DNA of 64,000 nt from Micromonospora ferruginea (GTDB taxonomy: Bacteria > Actinomycetota > Actinomycetes > Mycobacteriales > Micromonosporaceae): assembly GCF_013694245.2 (NCBI RefSeq), contig NZ_CP059322.2, positions 3,169,001 to 3,233,000 on the forward strand, read 5' to 3'. Under the pieces are notes generated by a model, which had not been told where the DNA came from, did no database searches, and was given only the letters and a program-made list of their open reading frames with translations. Position 1 is the first letter of the stretch. Each line of letters opens with the position of its first letter. Below are positions 42,894 to 51,317 of the stretch, piece by piece. The position numbers and the translations under genes are program-made.

Positions 42894-43324
42894 GCCCGCC
42901 TCCCGTCCTTCACCGCGGCGGTGACCGTGTCGACGTCCGCCCGGACGCTGCGGACCGCCGCCTCCGGAACCGGCGGGACGGCACGGCTGACCTGCTTCTT
43001 GCCCACGAGCGCCAGGATCCCGGCGAGCAGGAACAACGCCACCGCCACGATCAGGGCCGCCAGCCAGGCCGGCATGACCAGCGCCAGCAGCAGGATCACG
43101 GTGGCGACGAGCGCGCCGGCGCCGTAGAGCGCCATCACCCCGCCACCGCCGAACAGACCGATTCCGATCCCGGCGTGCTTGCCCTTCTGGGTCAGCTCCG
43201 CCCGGGCCAGGGCCAGTTCGTCCCGCACCAGGCGGGTGACCTGTTCGGTGGCCCGCTGCACCAGTTCCGCGGTGGACGGCTCGTTCCCGGTCCGGGACGT
43301 GCTGCGACTCGCGACGTCAGCCAT
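42890..43324 (-). CDS. Holin-X (phage holin superfamily III-like) membrane protein
   Basis: A 144-residue protein. It has LVQRATEQVTRLVRDELALARAEL then two membrane helices (GGGGVMALYGAGALVATVILLLAL and AWLAALIVAVALFLLAGILALV). This is the actinobacterial holin-X family, which is chromosomal and not linked to phage genes here. It is the first gene of the three-gene DUF operon; a GAAAGGAGG site precedes its ATG. Confidence 0.82.
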   Translation of the reverse strand: MADVASRSTSRTGNEPSTAELVQRATEQVTRLVRDELALARAELTQKGKHAGIGIGLFGGGGVMALYGAGALVATVILLLALVMPAWLAALIVAVALFLLAGILALVGKKQVSRAVPPVPEAAVRSVRADVDTVTAAVKDGRRA

Positions 43325-43555
43325 GCTGTCCTCCTTTCATCATCACCGCGCTGTATGCCCGGAGTCGCCGCCCGTCAATCCTGCGCGGAGCGACCGGTCG
43401 GCCCGGCCGCGCGCCACCGGAGCCCGGCGTCGACCGGCCGGAATCCGGGGCATGGGCAGCAGGTCCCCCGAAACGGGCCGATCAAACCCAGGCGGCCCGA
43501 CACTCCGCGTACCGTCCCGGCCGGGACGACCAGCCGCGACCGGCGCCGGACGCGC

Positions 43556-43592
43556 GGAACCCCCGGCGCCGCGGGCGGCGGCCGGGGGCTCC
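43556..43592. terminator. Hairpin after the mscS gene
   Basis: GGAACCCCCGGC (43556-43567) and GCCGGGGGCTCC (43581-43592) pair with one mismatch around a 13 nt GC-rich loop, 17 nt beyond the MscS stop on the minus strand. The remaining 230 nt up to the holin gene holds no gene and only a short CCGTCCCGGCCGGGACG palindrome. Confidence 0.6.
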
Positions 43593-43608
43593 GATCGGGG
43601 TACGCGGG

Positions 43609-44805
43609 TCAGCGCCGCGCCTCGGCGTGGTCCTCCCGGCCCACGAACACCTCGCTGCGGGCGTCGCCGTCGTCGCTGCCGCCGAAGACCCGCGCGTCGT
43701 CGGGCGCCTCGGTGTCGGCCGCGCGGCGGACCGGGCGACGCGGCTGCACCGACTGCCACGGCAGCGGGCCGGTGGCGTCGCCGACCTCGGCGCGCAGCCG
43801 GGGCAGGGCGGTCGGGCGGTGGTCACGCACCCAGGTCACCAGGTGCTCGCGGACCAGGCAGCGCAGGTCCCAGAGGCTGCCGGCGTCCGCCGCGCTGACC
43901 AGCGCCCGCACCTTGACCATGCCGCCGGTGGCGTCGGTGACCTGGAGTACGCAGACCCGGCCGTCCCACAGCTCGGTGCCCTCGCAGAGCCGGCGCAGCT
44001 CCTCCCGCATGGCCTGCACCGGGATCGCCCAGTCCAGGTCGAACTCGGCGGTGCCGAGCACCGCGGCCTCGGTGCGGGTCCAGTTCTGGAACGGCTTGCT
44101 GGTGAAGTACGAGGTGGGCAGGATCAGCCGGCGGTCGTCCCAGATCTGCACCACCACGTAGCTCAGCGTCAGCTCCTCGATCCGGCCCCACTCCCCCTCG
44201 ACCACCACCACGTCGTCCAGGCGGACCGCGTCGCTGAAGGCGAGCTGGAGACCGGCGAAGACGTTGCCGAGCAGGCTCTGCGCGGCCAGCGCGGCGACCG
44301 CGGCCACCACACCGGCGGAGGTGAGCACGCCGGCCCCGATGCCGCGTACCGCCGGGAAGGTCATCAGCATCACGCCGACGGCGAGGATCACGATCACCGC
44401 GATGGTCAGCCGGCGCAGCAGCACCACCTGGGTCCGCACCCGACGGGCGTGCCGGTTGTTCGGCACGTCCACCCGGAACCGGGCCAGCGCGGTGTCCTCC
44501 GCCACCACCAGCAGGGCGGCCACCAACCAGGCGATCGCCGCGATCATGACCAGCCCGAGCGTGTGCAGGACGAACTGCCGCCACGGGCTGCCCACCGCGT
44601 AGAGCGTGGTGAACCGGACCGCGAGCTGCACGGCGATCACGGTGACGGCGACCTGGAACGCGCGATGCGCGTGCTCGGTCAGCTCGGTCATCAGCAGCGA
44701 CCGACGGCCGAGCCGACGGGTCACCCGGTGCACCACCGCGACCAGCACCAACGCGACCGCCGCCGCGGCCAGCGCGGCGGCGACGGTCACCAGATAGCTC
44801 TGCAC
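43609..44805 (-). CDS. Mechanosensitive ion channel family protein (MscS type)
   Basis: A 398-residue membrane protein with about four to five helices and the pore-lining segment GAGVLTSAGVVAAVAALAAQ. The MscS beta domain follows (FAGLQLAFSDAVRLDDVVVVEGEWG, then LPTSYFTSKPFQNWTR). It would release solutes on sudden osmotic downshift. The C-terminal 40 residues are charged and unconserved. The start is the GTG at 44805, after GGAGGGAGAG. Confidence 0.9.
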   Translation of the reverse strand: MQSYLVTVAAALAAAAVALVLVAVVHRVTRRLGRRSLLMTELTEHAHRAFQVAVTVIAVQLAVRFTTLYAVGSPWRQFVLHTLGLVMIAAIAWLVAALLVVAEDTALARFRVDVPNNRHARRVRTQVVLLRRLTIAVIVILAVGVMLMTFPAVRGIGAGVLTSAGVVAAVAALAAQSLLGNVFAGLQLAFSDAVRLDDVVVVEGEWGRIEELTLSYVVVQIWDDRRLILPTSYFTSKPFQNWTRTEAAVLGTAEFDLDWAIPVQAMREELRRLCEGTELWDGRVCVLQVTDATGGMVKVRALVSAADAGSLWDLRCLVREHLVTWVRDHRPTALPRLRAEVGDATGPLPWQSVQPRRPVRRAADTEAPDDARVFGGSDDGDARSEVFVGREDHAEARR

Positions 44806-44881
44806 GTGCTCTCTCCCTCCGGCCCGGCCGGGAATCGGGCAAAGGCCCAATGGTGCCCGGCGGACCGGATATCGACCAGGT

Positions 44882-45703
44882 TCAGACCTTGCGGAACCGG
44901 GACTGGAAGAAGCAGTAGACGCCGAACGCGGCGATGCCGAGCGCCATCAGCGCCAGCAGCCACGGGCCGTACGCCTGGTCGCGCAGCGTCCGCAGGGCGG
45001 CGTCCAGTCCGCGCGCCTTCTCCGGGTCGTACTTCACGGCGGCGACCACGATGAGCAGGCCGGCGATGGCGAAGACCGCGCCCCGGGCGGCGTACCCGGC
45101 CATGCCGAGACGACGGACCAGCTTGTGCGTCTTCGGGTTCATCTCACCGGTCTTGAGGTTGCGCTCGAACTTCTTCTTCAGCCCGTAGATCACCATGCCG
45201 ATGCCGACCGCGGCGAGCACCAGACCGGCCAGCGCGACCAGCCACCGGCCGCCGTCCGAGGCCATCAGCTTCTCGGTGAGCTGCTGCTGCTGGTCCGACG
45301 AATTGGAGCTGGCGTCCTGGACGACCTTGATCGCGGTCCAGCCCAGCCACACGAAGATGATCACCCGGACGACCGAGGCGATCCGCTCGAAGACGCGCTC
45401 CTTGCCGGTCTTCGACTGGTGGCCGACGAGCGCCTCGGACGCCTGCCAGATCGCCATCGCGAAGAGGCCGACCGCGATCACGACCAGGACGAACTTGCCG
45501 AGCGGCTGCTCGCCGAGGGTGCGCAGGGCACCGTTCTGGTTGCCCTCCTCCCCGGAATTGCCGAAGGCGATCTGCAGCGCCAGCCAGCCGAAGAGGAGGT
45601 GCACGATTCCATAGCCGATGAAACCGGCGCGGGTCAACAGTTCGAGCCACCGGCTGTTCTTGGCCCGCGTGGCGGTGGCTCCGGCGTTTCGGGTGACAGA
45701 CAT
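44882..45703 (-). CDS. DUF1206 domain membrane protein
   Basis: A 273-residue protein with six hydrophobic helices arranged as three DUF1206 repeats. Each begins with an ARxGYxARGxVF-like pattern, for example LLTRAGFIGYGIVHLLFG, VVRVIIFVWLG and MAGYAARGAVFAIAGL. A serine/glutamine insertion (SSNSSDQQQQL) separates repeats. Function is unknown. It is followed by mscS on the same strand after 76 nt, both envelope proteins. Confidence 0.88.
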   Translation of the reverse strand: MSVTRNAGATATRAKNSRWLELLTRAGFIGYGIVHLLFGWLALQIAFGNSGEEGNQNGALRTLGEQPLGKFVLVVIAVGLFAMAIWQASEALVGHQSKTGKERVFERIASVVRVIIFVWLGWTAIKVVQDASSNSSDQQQQLTEKLMASDGGRWLVALAGLVLAAVGIGMVIYGLKKKFERNLKTGEMNPKTHKLVRRLGMAGYAARGAVFAIAGLLIVVAAVKYDPEKARGLDAALRTLRDQAYGPWLLALMALGIAAFGVYCFFQSRFRKV

Positions 45704-45779
45704 GCGCCCTCAATCTCCCGACGTGCGGTTTTCCAAACGTCGCCGCGCGCCGAGGCCACCGCCGTCAGGCCGAAAGGGA

Positions 45780-46145
45780 TCAGCCGTTGGGGTTGCGGGC
45801 CACCCGCAGCACGACGTTCTGGTCGGTGACGCTGTCCAGGCTGACCTGGAAGCCGCCGACCTCGGTGGCCTGCTGGCCGGTGGTGAGCGAGAGCTGCTCC
45901 CCGGCCACCTCGACGGTGACCTGGTCGTCCTGGGCGCCGATGAGCTTGGCCTCGACGCCGAGGATGGTGGCGCTGGCGTCCACGCCCCGGTCGAAGGTGA
46001 TGGTGCAGGCGTCCAGGCCGCAGTCGGTGTCGGCGCCGTTGGAGCTGCAACCGGCGAGCAGCGCGGCGCCGAGGGCGAGACCGGCGAGCAGCCCGGCGGC
46101 GCGGCGGGCGGGGATCGGGGCGAAGGTGGCGCGTCGGTTCGTCAC
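45780..46145 (-). CDS. Small lipoprotein of unknown function
   Basis: A 121-residue protein with a type II signal peptide: basic start, GLLAGLALGAALLAG and the lipobox LAGC. The mature part is a compact beta-rich domain (ACTITFDRGVDA, VEVAGEQLSLT, VLRVARNPNG). Two cysteines after the lipid cysteine may pair. It should be anchored to the outer face of the membrane. It follows no clear operon and lies 76 nt upstream of the DUF1206 gene on the same strand. Confidence 0.75.
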   Translation of the reverse strand: MTNRRATFAPIPARRAAGLLAGLALGAALLAGCSSNGADTDCGLDACTITFDRGVDASATILGVEAKLIGAQDDQVTVEVAGEQLSLTTGQQATEVGGFQVSLDSVTDQNVVLRVARNPNG

Positions 46146-46207
46146 CTCCCCAACGGTACCGCCCGTCGGCCACGCGCCCGGGCGGCGTGCGCGCCGAGGT
46201 GGGGGCG

Positions 46208-46262
46208 TTAGGCGGGGCCCCCGCCTCTACCGAAGGCGTTAAGAAGGGCCCCCTCCTTTCAC
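46208..46262. repeat. Dispersed palindromic element R3, copy 2
   Basis: It matches copy 1 (21388-21442) at about 48 of 55 positions, same orientation, with both hairpins kept (GGCGGGG/CCCCGCC and the AGAAGG stem). It lies between a divergent lipoprotein gene and the aminotransferase. Its right end is only 2 nt from the TAGGGT -10 box of the latter. Confidence 0.75.
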
Positions 46263-46276
46263 GCTAGGGTGCGGGA

Positions 46277-47503
46277 ATGGCTTTCGACGTGGCCCGGGTA
46301 CGGGGCCTCTATCCCGCGCTGGGCGAGGGCTTCGTCCACTTCGACGGCGCCGGTGGCACCCAGACCGCCGCCGGGGTGATCGAGGCGGTGACCGACGCGA
46401 TGCGCGCCGCCACCGGCAACCGCAGCACCGCCTTCGCCCCCGGCCGGCGCGCGCTGGAGCTGGTCGCCGGCGCCCGGGCCGCGGTCGGCGACCTGCTCGG
46501 CGCGGACCCGTCCGGCGTGGTGCTCGGCCCGAGCGCCACCGCGCTGACCTACACGCTGGCCCGGACGCTGGGCGCGGGCTGGCGGCCCGGCGACGAGGTG
46601 GTGGTGTCCCGGCTGGACCACGACGCCAACGTCCGCCCCTGGGTGCAGGCCGCCGAGGAGGCCGGCGCGACGGTGCGCTGGGCCGAGTTCGACCCGGCCA
46701 CCGGTGAGCTGCCCGCCGGCCAGTACGGCGAGCTGGTCACCGGGCGCACCCGGCTGGTCGCGGTGACCGCCGGCAGCAACGCCACCGGCACCGTGCCGGA
46801 CGTGGCGGCGATCGCCAAGACCGCGCACGCCGCCGGCGCGCTGGTCTGCGTGGACGGGGTGCACTCGGTGCCGCACGGGCCCACCGACCTGGCCTCGCTC
46901 GGTGCGGACGTGCTGGTCACCAGCGCCTACAAGTGGTCCGGGCCGCACCTGGCGGCGATGGTCGCCGACCCGGGGTGGTGGGCGACGCTGCGCCCGGCGA
47001 AGCTGCTGCCCTCCGCCGACACGGTCCCGGACCGGTTCGAGTACGGCACCCCGAGCTTCCCGCTGCTGGCCGGCGTGACCGCCGCGGTGGACCACCTGGC
47101 CGCGCTGGACCCGGCCGCGACCGGCGACCGCCGGGAGCGGGTACGCGCCGGCCTGGCCGCCGCGCAGGCGCACGAGGAGACGGTCTTCGACCGGCTGCTC
47201 GCCGGGCTGACGTCCCGGCCCTTCGTCACCGTCTACGGCTCGCCGGCCCGGCGCTGCCCGACGGTGTCGTTCCGGGTGGCCGGCCGGACCCCGGCGGAGA
47301 CCACGGCGGCGCTGGGCGAGGCGGGTTTCTGCCTCTCCTCCGGCGACTACTACGCCTACGAGTACTTCCAGGCGATGGGACTGCGTGACTCCGGCGGCGC
47401 GGTCCGGGCGAGCGTCTACCACTACAACACCGTCGACGAGGTGGACCGGCTGCTGGCCGAACTCGACCGGCTGGCCGGCGACGGGGGGACGATGGACCGA
47501 TGA
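46277..47503 (+). CDS. Cysteine desulfurase-like class V aminotransferase
   Basis: A 408-residue PLP enzyme. VHFDGAGGTQ at the start, VCVDGVHSVPHG before the lysine, PLP lysine in VTSAYKWSGPH and the C-terminal CLSSGDYYAYEYF region match the CsdA/SufS-like group. That region lacks the catalytic cysteine of true desulfurases, so the reaction is open. TAGGGT (46265-46270) lies 6 nt before the ATG without a ribosome site, so it is probably leaderless. It overlaps the next GNAT gene by 4 nt. Confidence 0.87.
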   Translation: MAFDVARVRGLYPALGEGFVHFDGAGGTQTAAGVIEAVTDAMRAATGNRSTAFAPGRRALELVAGARAAVGDLLGADPSGVVLGPSATALTYTLARTLGAGWRPGDEVVVSRLDHDANVRPWVQAAEEAGATVRWAEFDPATGELPAGQYGELVTGRTRLVAVTAGSNATGTVPDVAAIAKTAHAAGALVCVDGVHSVPHGPTDLASLGADVLVTSAYKWSGPHLAAMVADPGWWATLRPAKLLPSADTVPDRFEYGTPSFPLLAGVTAAVDHLAALDPAATGDRRERVRAGLAAAQAHEETVFDRLLAGLTSRPFVTVYGSPARRCPTVSFRVAGRTPAETTAALGEAGFCLSSGDYYAYEYFQAMGLRDSGGAVRASVYHYNTVDEVDRLLAELDRLAGDGGTMDR

Positions 47504-47787
47504 ACGCCCTGGTCGAGGAGAACGCCGCGAAGCACCGCTTCGAGATCCTGGTCGACGACGCGCTGGCCGGCTTCACCGCCTACCTGCCGCGCGGCGAGGT
47601 GCTGGTCTTCACGCACACCGAGGTCGACGACCGCTACCAGGGGCAGGGGGTGGGCGGCGCGCTGATCCGGGGCACGCTGGACCAGGTCCGCGCCCGCGGC
47701 GGCCGGGTGGTTCCCCGGTGCCCGTTCATGGCCGCGTTCATCGAGCGCCACCCGGACTACGCCGACCTGGTGGTCGACGCGCCCTGA
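47500..47787 (+). CDS. GNAT family N-acetyltransferase, YjdJ/DUF type
   Basis: A 95-residue mini-GNAT with VFTHTEVDDRYQGQGVGGALIRGTL, the acetyl-CoA binding loop, and CPFMAAFIERHPDYADLV at the end. These short acetyltransferases are widespread, with unknown substrates. It is co-translated with the preceding aminotransferase (ATGA), which suggests a shared small-molecule or protein target. Confidence 0.9.
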   Translation: MNALVEENAAKHRFEILVDDALAGFTAYLPRGEVLVFTHTEVDDRYQGQGVGGALIRGTLDQVRARGGRVVPRCPFMAAFIERHPDYADLVVDAP

Positions 47788-47834
47788 GGCCCGGTCCGAC
47801 CGGGGGACCTCCCCACCCGGCCGGACCGGGAGTC

Positions 47835-49397
47835 TCAGCGGGCGCCGGCCAGCAGCTCGGCGGCGGCCCGGGCCGCCGCCGCGGTCGCGGAGTGGGTGGC
47901 CAGGTGCACCCGGCCGGCGGCCAGCTCGGGCACGCCCAGCTCGACCACCACCGCGTCCGGGCGGGCGGCGAGGGCCCGGGACACCGCGTCCCGCATCCAG
48001 CCGTGCCGGTGCAGGTCGCGCACGACCAGCACCAACGGCCGGTCGGCGGGGCCGGTCGCCGGGTCGGCCGGGACGGCGTCGGCGGCGTAGCGGGCGGTGG
48101 TGGTGCCGGGTGCCAGGTGGGTCAGGGGCGCGGCGATCCCCCACGGCGTCTCCTCGCCGATGGCGATGTTGCGCGGCGGCGCGAACTCCACCACGTGCGC
48201 CGGGCCGGCCAGCGGCAGCAGCGCGGCGTCGCCGGTGACCCGGACCGCCCGGCGGGCGGCGGCCAGGCCGATCGGGGACCCGTCCGGCGCGACCGGGCCG
48301 GCGCTCCGGTGGGCGCGGGCGGCGACGCTCCAGGCGGCGAGCTGCCCGACCCGCTTGGCCGCCTCGGCCAGCCGTTCCTCGGGCAGCGCCCCGCTCACCA
48401 CGGCGGCGACGATCGCGTCGCGCAGCTCGCGGGCGTCGGCCTCGGTGGCCCGCTCCCCGCCCACGCAGATGGCGTCGGCGCCGGCGGCGAGCGCGCGCAC
48501 CGCCGCGCCGGCGAAGCCGTACCGGTCGGAGACCGCCCGCATCTCCACCGCGTCGGTGACCACCACGCCGTTGAAGCCCAGTTCCTCGCGGAGCAGCCCG
48601 CCCAGGATGCGCGCGCTGAGCGTGGCCGGCAGCTCCGCGTCGAGCGCCGGCACCAGCAGGTGGCCGGTCATCACCGCCTGCGTACCGGCCGCGATCGCGG
48701 CCCGGAACGGGGCCAGCTCGACCGCGTCGAGGCGGGCCCGGTCGGCGCCGATGCGGGGCAGGTCGTGGTGCGAGTCGACGCGGGTGTCACCGTGCCCGGG
48801 AAAGTGCTTGGCGCAGGCGGCCACGCCGCCGGCCTGCAGCCCGCGTACCCAGGCGGCGGTGTGCCGGGCGACCAGGTCGGGGTCGGCGCCGAACGAGCGG
48901 ACGCCGATGACCGGGTTGGCCGGGTTGGAGTTGACGTCGGCGTCCGGCGCGTAGTCGAGGGTGACGCCGACGGCGGCCAGCTCGGCGCCCAGGTCGCGGG
49001 CGACGTCCTCGGTCAGCGTCGGGTCGTCCACCGCGCCGAGGGCGAAGTTGCCGGGCCGGGAGCTGCCCCGGGCGGACTCGATCCGGGTGACGTCGCCGGC
49101 CTCCTCGTCGATCGCCACGATGACGTCCGGCCGTTCCGCCCGCAGGTTCGCGGTCAGCGTGGCGACCTGCTCGTGGTCGACGACGTTGCGGGCGAAGAGG
49201 ACGACCGACCCGAGCCCCGCACCGAGCCAGCGGCAGACCCAGGGTGGTGGGGTGGTGCCGACGAACCCGGGTTGCAGGACGGCGGCGGCGAGCGCCGCCA
49301 GGTCTCCGGTCGATCCGACGATCCGCTCGCTCCTCGCGCTCACCCTGTCGTACCCCCGTCTCCCCACGGACCCGCCACGACCGGCGGGTGCTGACAT
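47835..49397 (-). CDS. Glycoside hydrolase family 3 protein (beta-N-acetylglucosaminidase, NagZ-like)
   Basis: An enzyme of about 520 residues. The GH3 barrel has DEEAGDVTRIES and KHFPGHGDTRVDSHHDLP, the NagZ-type His-Asp loop where histidine acts as acid/base. The nucleophile Asp is in VVVTDAVEMRAV. It has an extra C-terminal domain (about residue 350 on) beyond a minimal NagZ. Likely role is trimming N-acetylglucosamine from muropeptides during wall recycling. The start is uncertain: ATG 49397 and GTG 49403 lack ribosome sites, and a later GTG is possible. No signal peptide is apparent. Confidence 0.83.
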   Translation of the reverse strand: MSAPAGRGGSVGRRGYDRVSARSERIVGSTGDLAALAAAVLQPGFVGTTPPPWVCRWLGAGLGSVVLFARNVVDHEQVATLTANLRAERPDVIVAIDEEAGDVTRIESARGSSRPGNFALGAVDDPTLTEDVARDLGAELAAVGVTLDYAPDADVNSNPANPVIGVRSFGADPDLVARHTAAWVRGLQAGGVAACAKHFPGHGDTRVDSHHDLPRIGADRARLDAVELAPFRAAIAAGTQAVMTGHLLVPALDAELPATLSARILGGLLREELGFNGVVVTDAVEMRAVSDRYGFAGAAVRALAAGADAICVGGERATEADARELRDAIVAAVVSGALPEERLAEAAKRVGQLAAWSVAARAHRSAGPVAPDGSPIGLAAARRAVRVTGDAALLPLAGPAHVVEFAPPRNIAIGEETPWGIAAPLTHLAPGTTTARYAADAVPADPATGPADRPLVLVVRDLHRHGWMRDAVSRALAARPDAVVVELGVPELAAGRVHLATHSATAAAARAAAELLAGAR

Positions 49398-49479
49398 GGT
49401 CACACCGCGCAGCTAAATAGTCAACAATCCTTACTGTTAGGCGCTGGCCTCCGGCGACCCAGCGTGGGAGAGTTCAGGC

Positions 49480-49602
49480 ATGCCCGTCCTGCCGCTCGCC
49501 GACGCCACCAGCGCCGCCGACATCCCCGGCGTACGCCTGCTCGGTCTGGTGGTCGGCGCGCTGTTCCTGCTGATCGCGATCCGGGCGATGTTCCGCCGCT
49601 GA
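49480..49602 (+). CDS. Predicted 40-residue single-helix membrane peptide
   Basis: A short frame with codon usage like its neighbours encodes a polar start (MPVLPLADATSAADIPG), one membrane helix (LLGLVVGALFLLIAIRAMF) and an arginine end. A GGGAG site lies 10 nt upstream. It ends 47 nt before the LLM oxidoreductase. Such peptides are usually missed; the clean helix and third-position GC make it credible, but not proven. Confidence 0.45.
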   Translation: MPVLPLADATSAADIPGVRLLGLVVGALFLLIAIRAMFRR

Positions 49603-49649
49603 CCCTCGGGGTAGGGAGTCCGGTGTCCGGACACGGCGGAGGGAAACCC

Positions 49650-50600
49650 ATGAGGATCGGCTACTTCCTGTCCAGCGAGGAGTACACCCCGGCGGAGCTG
49701 CTGGCCCAGGCGCGCGGCGCGGAACAGGCCGGCTTCGAGGCACTGTGGATCTCCGACCACTACCACCCGTGGGTCGACGCGCAGGGCCAGAGCCCGTTCG
49801 TCTGGTCCACCATCGGCGCGCTCAGCCAGGTCTGCCGGCTGCCGGTGACCACGGCGGTCACCTGCCCCACCGTCCGCATCCACCCGGCGGTCGTCGCCCA
49901 GGCGGCGGCCACCAGCGCGGTGCTGCACGAGGGCCGCTTCGTGCTCGGCGTGGGCAGCGGGGAGGCGCTGAACGAGCACATCTTCGGCGACGCCTGGCCG
50001 CAGGCCGACGTCCGGCTGGAGATGCTGGCGGAGGCCGTCGAGGTGATCCGCGAGCTGTGGCGCGGCGACTTCGTCAACCACCACGGCCGGCACTACACGG
50101 TGGAGCACGCCCGGATCTACACCCGACCCGAGACGCCCCCGTCGATCTACGTCTCCGGTTTCGGCCCGAAGGCGATCGAGCTGGCGGCCCGCATCGGCGA
50201 CGGCTACGTCAGCATGATGCCGGACGCGGACATGGTGCGCCGGTTCCGTGACGCCGGAGGCGGCGACAAGCCGTGCCAGGGCGGGTTCAAGGCCGCGTAC
50301 GCCGACACCGCCGACGAGGGCGCGCGGATCGCGTACGAGCGGTGGCCCAACGCGGGCGTGCCGGGCGAACTGTCCCAGGTGCTGCCCTCGCCGCGCCACT
50401 TCGAGCAGGCCGCGGAGCTGGTCCGGCCGGAGCAGGTGCGGGAGGCGTTCGTCTGCGGCCCGGACGCCGACGGCCACCTGGAGATGATCGACAGGTACGC
50501 CAAGGCCGGCTTCGACGAGGTCTACGTGGCCAACACCGGCCCGCACTGGGAGGGGCTGTTCGACCTCTACCGGCGGGAGGTGCTGCCCCGGCTGCGGTGA
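49650..50600 (+). CDS. LLM-class flavin oxidoreductase, F420-dependent type
   Basis: A 316-residue luciferase-like monooxygenase fold. It begins MRIGYFLSSEEYTPAELL and has LWISDHYHPWVDAQGQSPFVW and VLGVGSGEALNEH. This is the subgroup of F420-dependent glucose-6-phosphate dehydrogenase-like proteins named TIGR03557. It probably uses F420 in a hydride transfer; the substrate is unknown. GGCGGAGGG before ATG 49650 fixes the start. It converges with the TetR gene with 7 nt between them. Confidence 0.88.
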   Translation: MRIGYFLSSEEYTPAELLAQARGAEQAGFEALWISDHYHPWVDAQGQSPFVWSTIGALSQVCRLPVTTAVTCPTVRIHPAVVAQAAATSAVLHEGRFVLGVGSGEALNEHIFGDAWPQADVRLEMLAEAVEVIRELWRGDFVNHHGRHYTVEHARIYTRPETPPSIYVSGFGPKAIELAARIGDGYVSMMPDADMVRRFRDAGGGDKPCQGGFKAAYADTADEGARIAYERWPNAGVPGELSQVLPSPRHFEQAAELVRPEQVREAFVCGPDADGHLEMIDRYAKAGFDEVYVANTGPHWEGLFDLYRREVLPRLR

Positions 50601-50607
50601 GCGCCGC

Positions 50608-51246
50608 TCAGCCGGACCCGGCCGCCGCCACCCCGCGCAGCAGTGTGTCGACAAGCGCGCCGACCAGCTCCGGGTCGGGTTCCGGCGGCGCGCCGGCCGG
50701 GTCCAGCAGCCGGCCGAGCACCAGGTCGTGGCAGACGCCGACGAGCAGCGTCGCCGCCGCCCGGGGGTCGGCCGTCGGCGCGACCCGGCCGAGGCGCTGC
50801 TCGGCGCGCAGGTAGTCGGCGAACTCCGCCCGTACGCCCGGGTCGCCGCCGGGCAGGGCGGGCAGCTCGGCGAGCCGGGCCACCAGCTTCGGCTGCGTGG
50901 TCAGGCCGGCGAGGGCCGGCAGGATCGCCGCGTGCAGCGCCAGCGCCCGGTCCAGCCAGACGCGCAGGTTGCCGGCCAGGGTGCCCTCGCCGGGCTGCGG
51001 GACGGTGGCCTCCAGCGCCGCCTCCACCGCCCGCACGTGCGCGTGCAGCGCGTGGGCCAGCAGCTCCTCCTTGTCGGCGAAGTGGTTGTAGAGCACGCCG
51101 TCGGCGACGCCCGCCTCACGGGCCACGTCGCGGACGGTGAGCCCGGCCGCCCCGCGCCGGTCCAGCAGGCGCGCGGCGGCCGCGATCAGGTGTTCGCGCA
51201 GACTCTGCTCGCCGCCGCGCAGCGCGGCCGCTCTCCTGGGTGCCAT
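50608..51246 (-). CDS. TetR family transcriptional regulator
   Basis: A 212-residue repressor. The helix-turn-helix is LTVRDVAREAGVADGVLYNHFADKEEL (about residues 35-62), and the C-terminal part is a variable ligand domain ending in a TetR_C-like GALVDTLLRGV helix. TAGGAT on the minus strand (51254-51259) is 7 nt before the ATG, so the start is probably leaderless. It follows the methyltransferase gene on the same strand (71 nt), whose promoter carries a double TetR-type palindrome that this protein is likely to bind. Confidence 0.9.
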   Translation of the reverse strand: MAPRRAAALRGGEQSLREHLIAAAARLLDRRGAAGLTVRDVAREAGVADGVLYNHFADKEELLAHALHAHVRAVEAALEATVPQPGEGTLAGNLRVWLDRALALHAAILPALAGLTTQPKLVARLAELPALPGGDPGVRAEFADYLRAEQRLGRVAPTADPRAAATLLVGVCHDLVLGRLLDPAGAPPEPDPELVGALVDTLLRGVAAAGSG

Positions 51247-51317
51247 CACCGGAATCCTAGGTGTGCCGGGGCCGGCTCCCCCGTGCGAGCCGGCCCCGAC
51301 GGCGTGGGAGGCCGGGG

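Noticed and set aside
42890..43324. Prophage remnant suggested by the holin-like gene
   Set aside because: No lysin, integrase or structural phage gene nearby; holin-X is a common chromosomal actinobacterial family.
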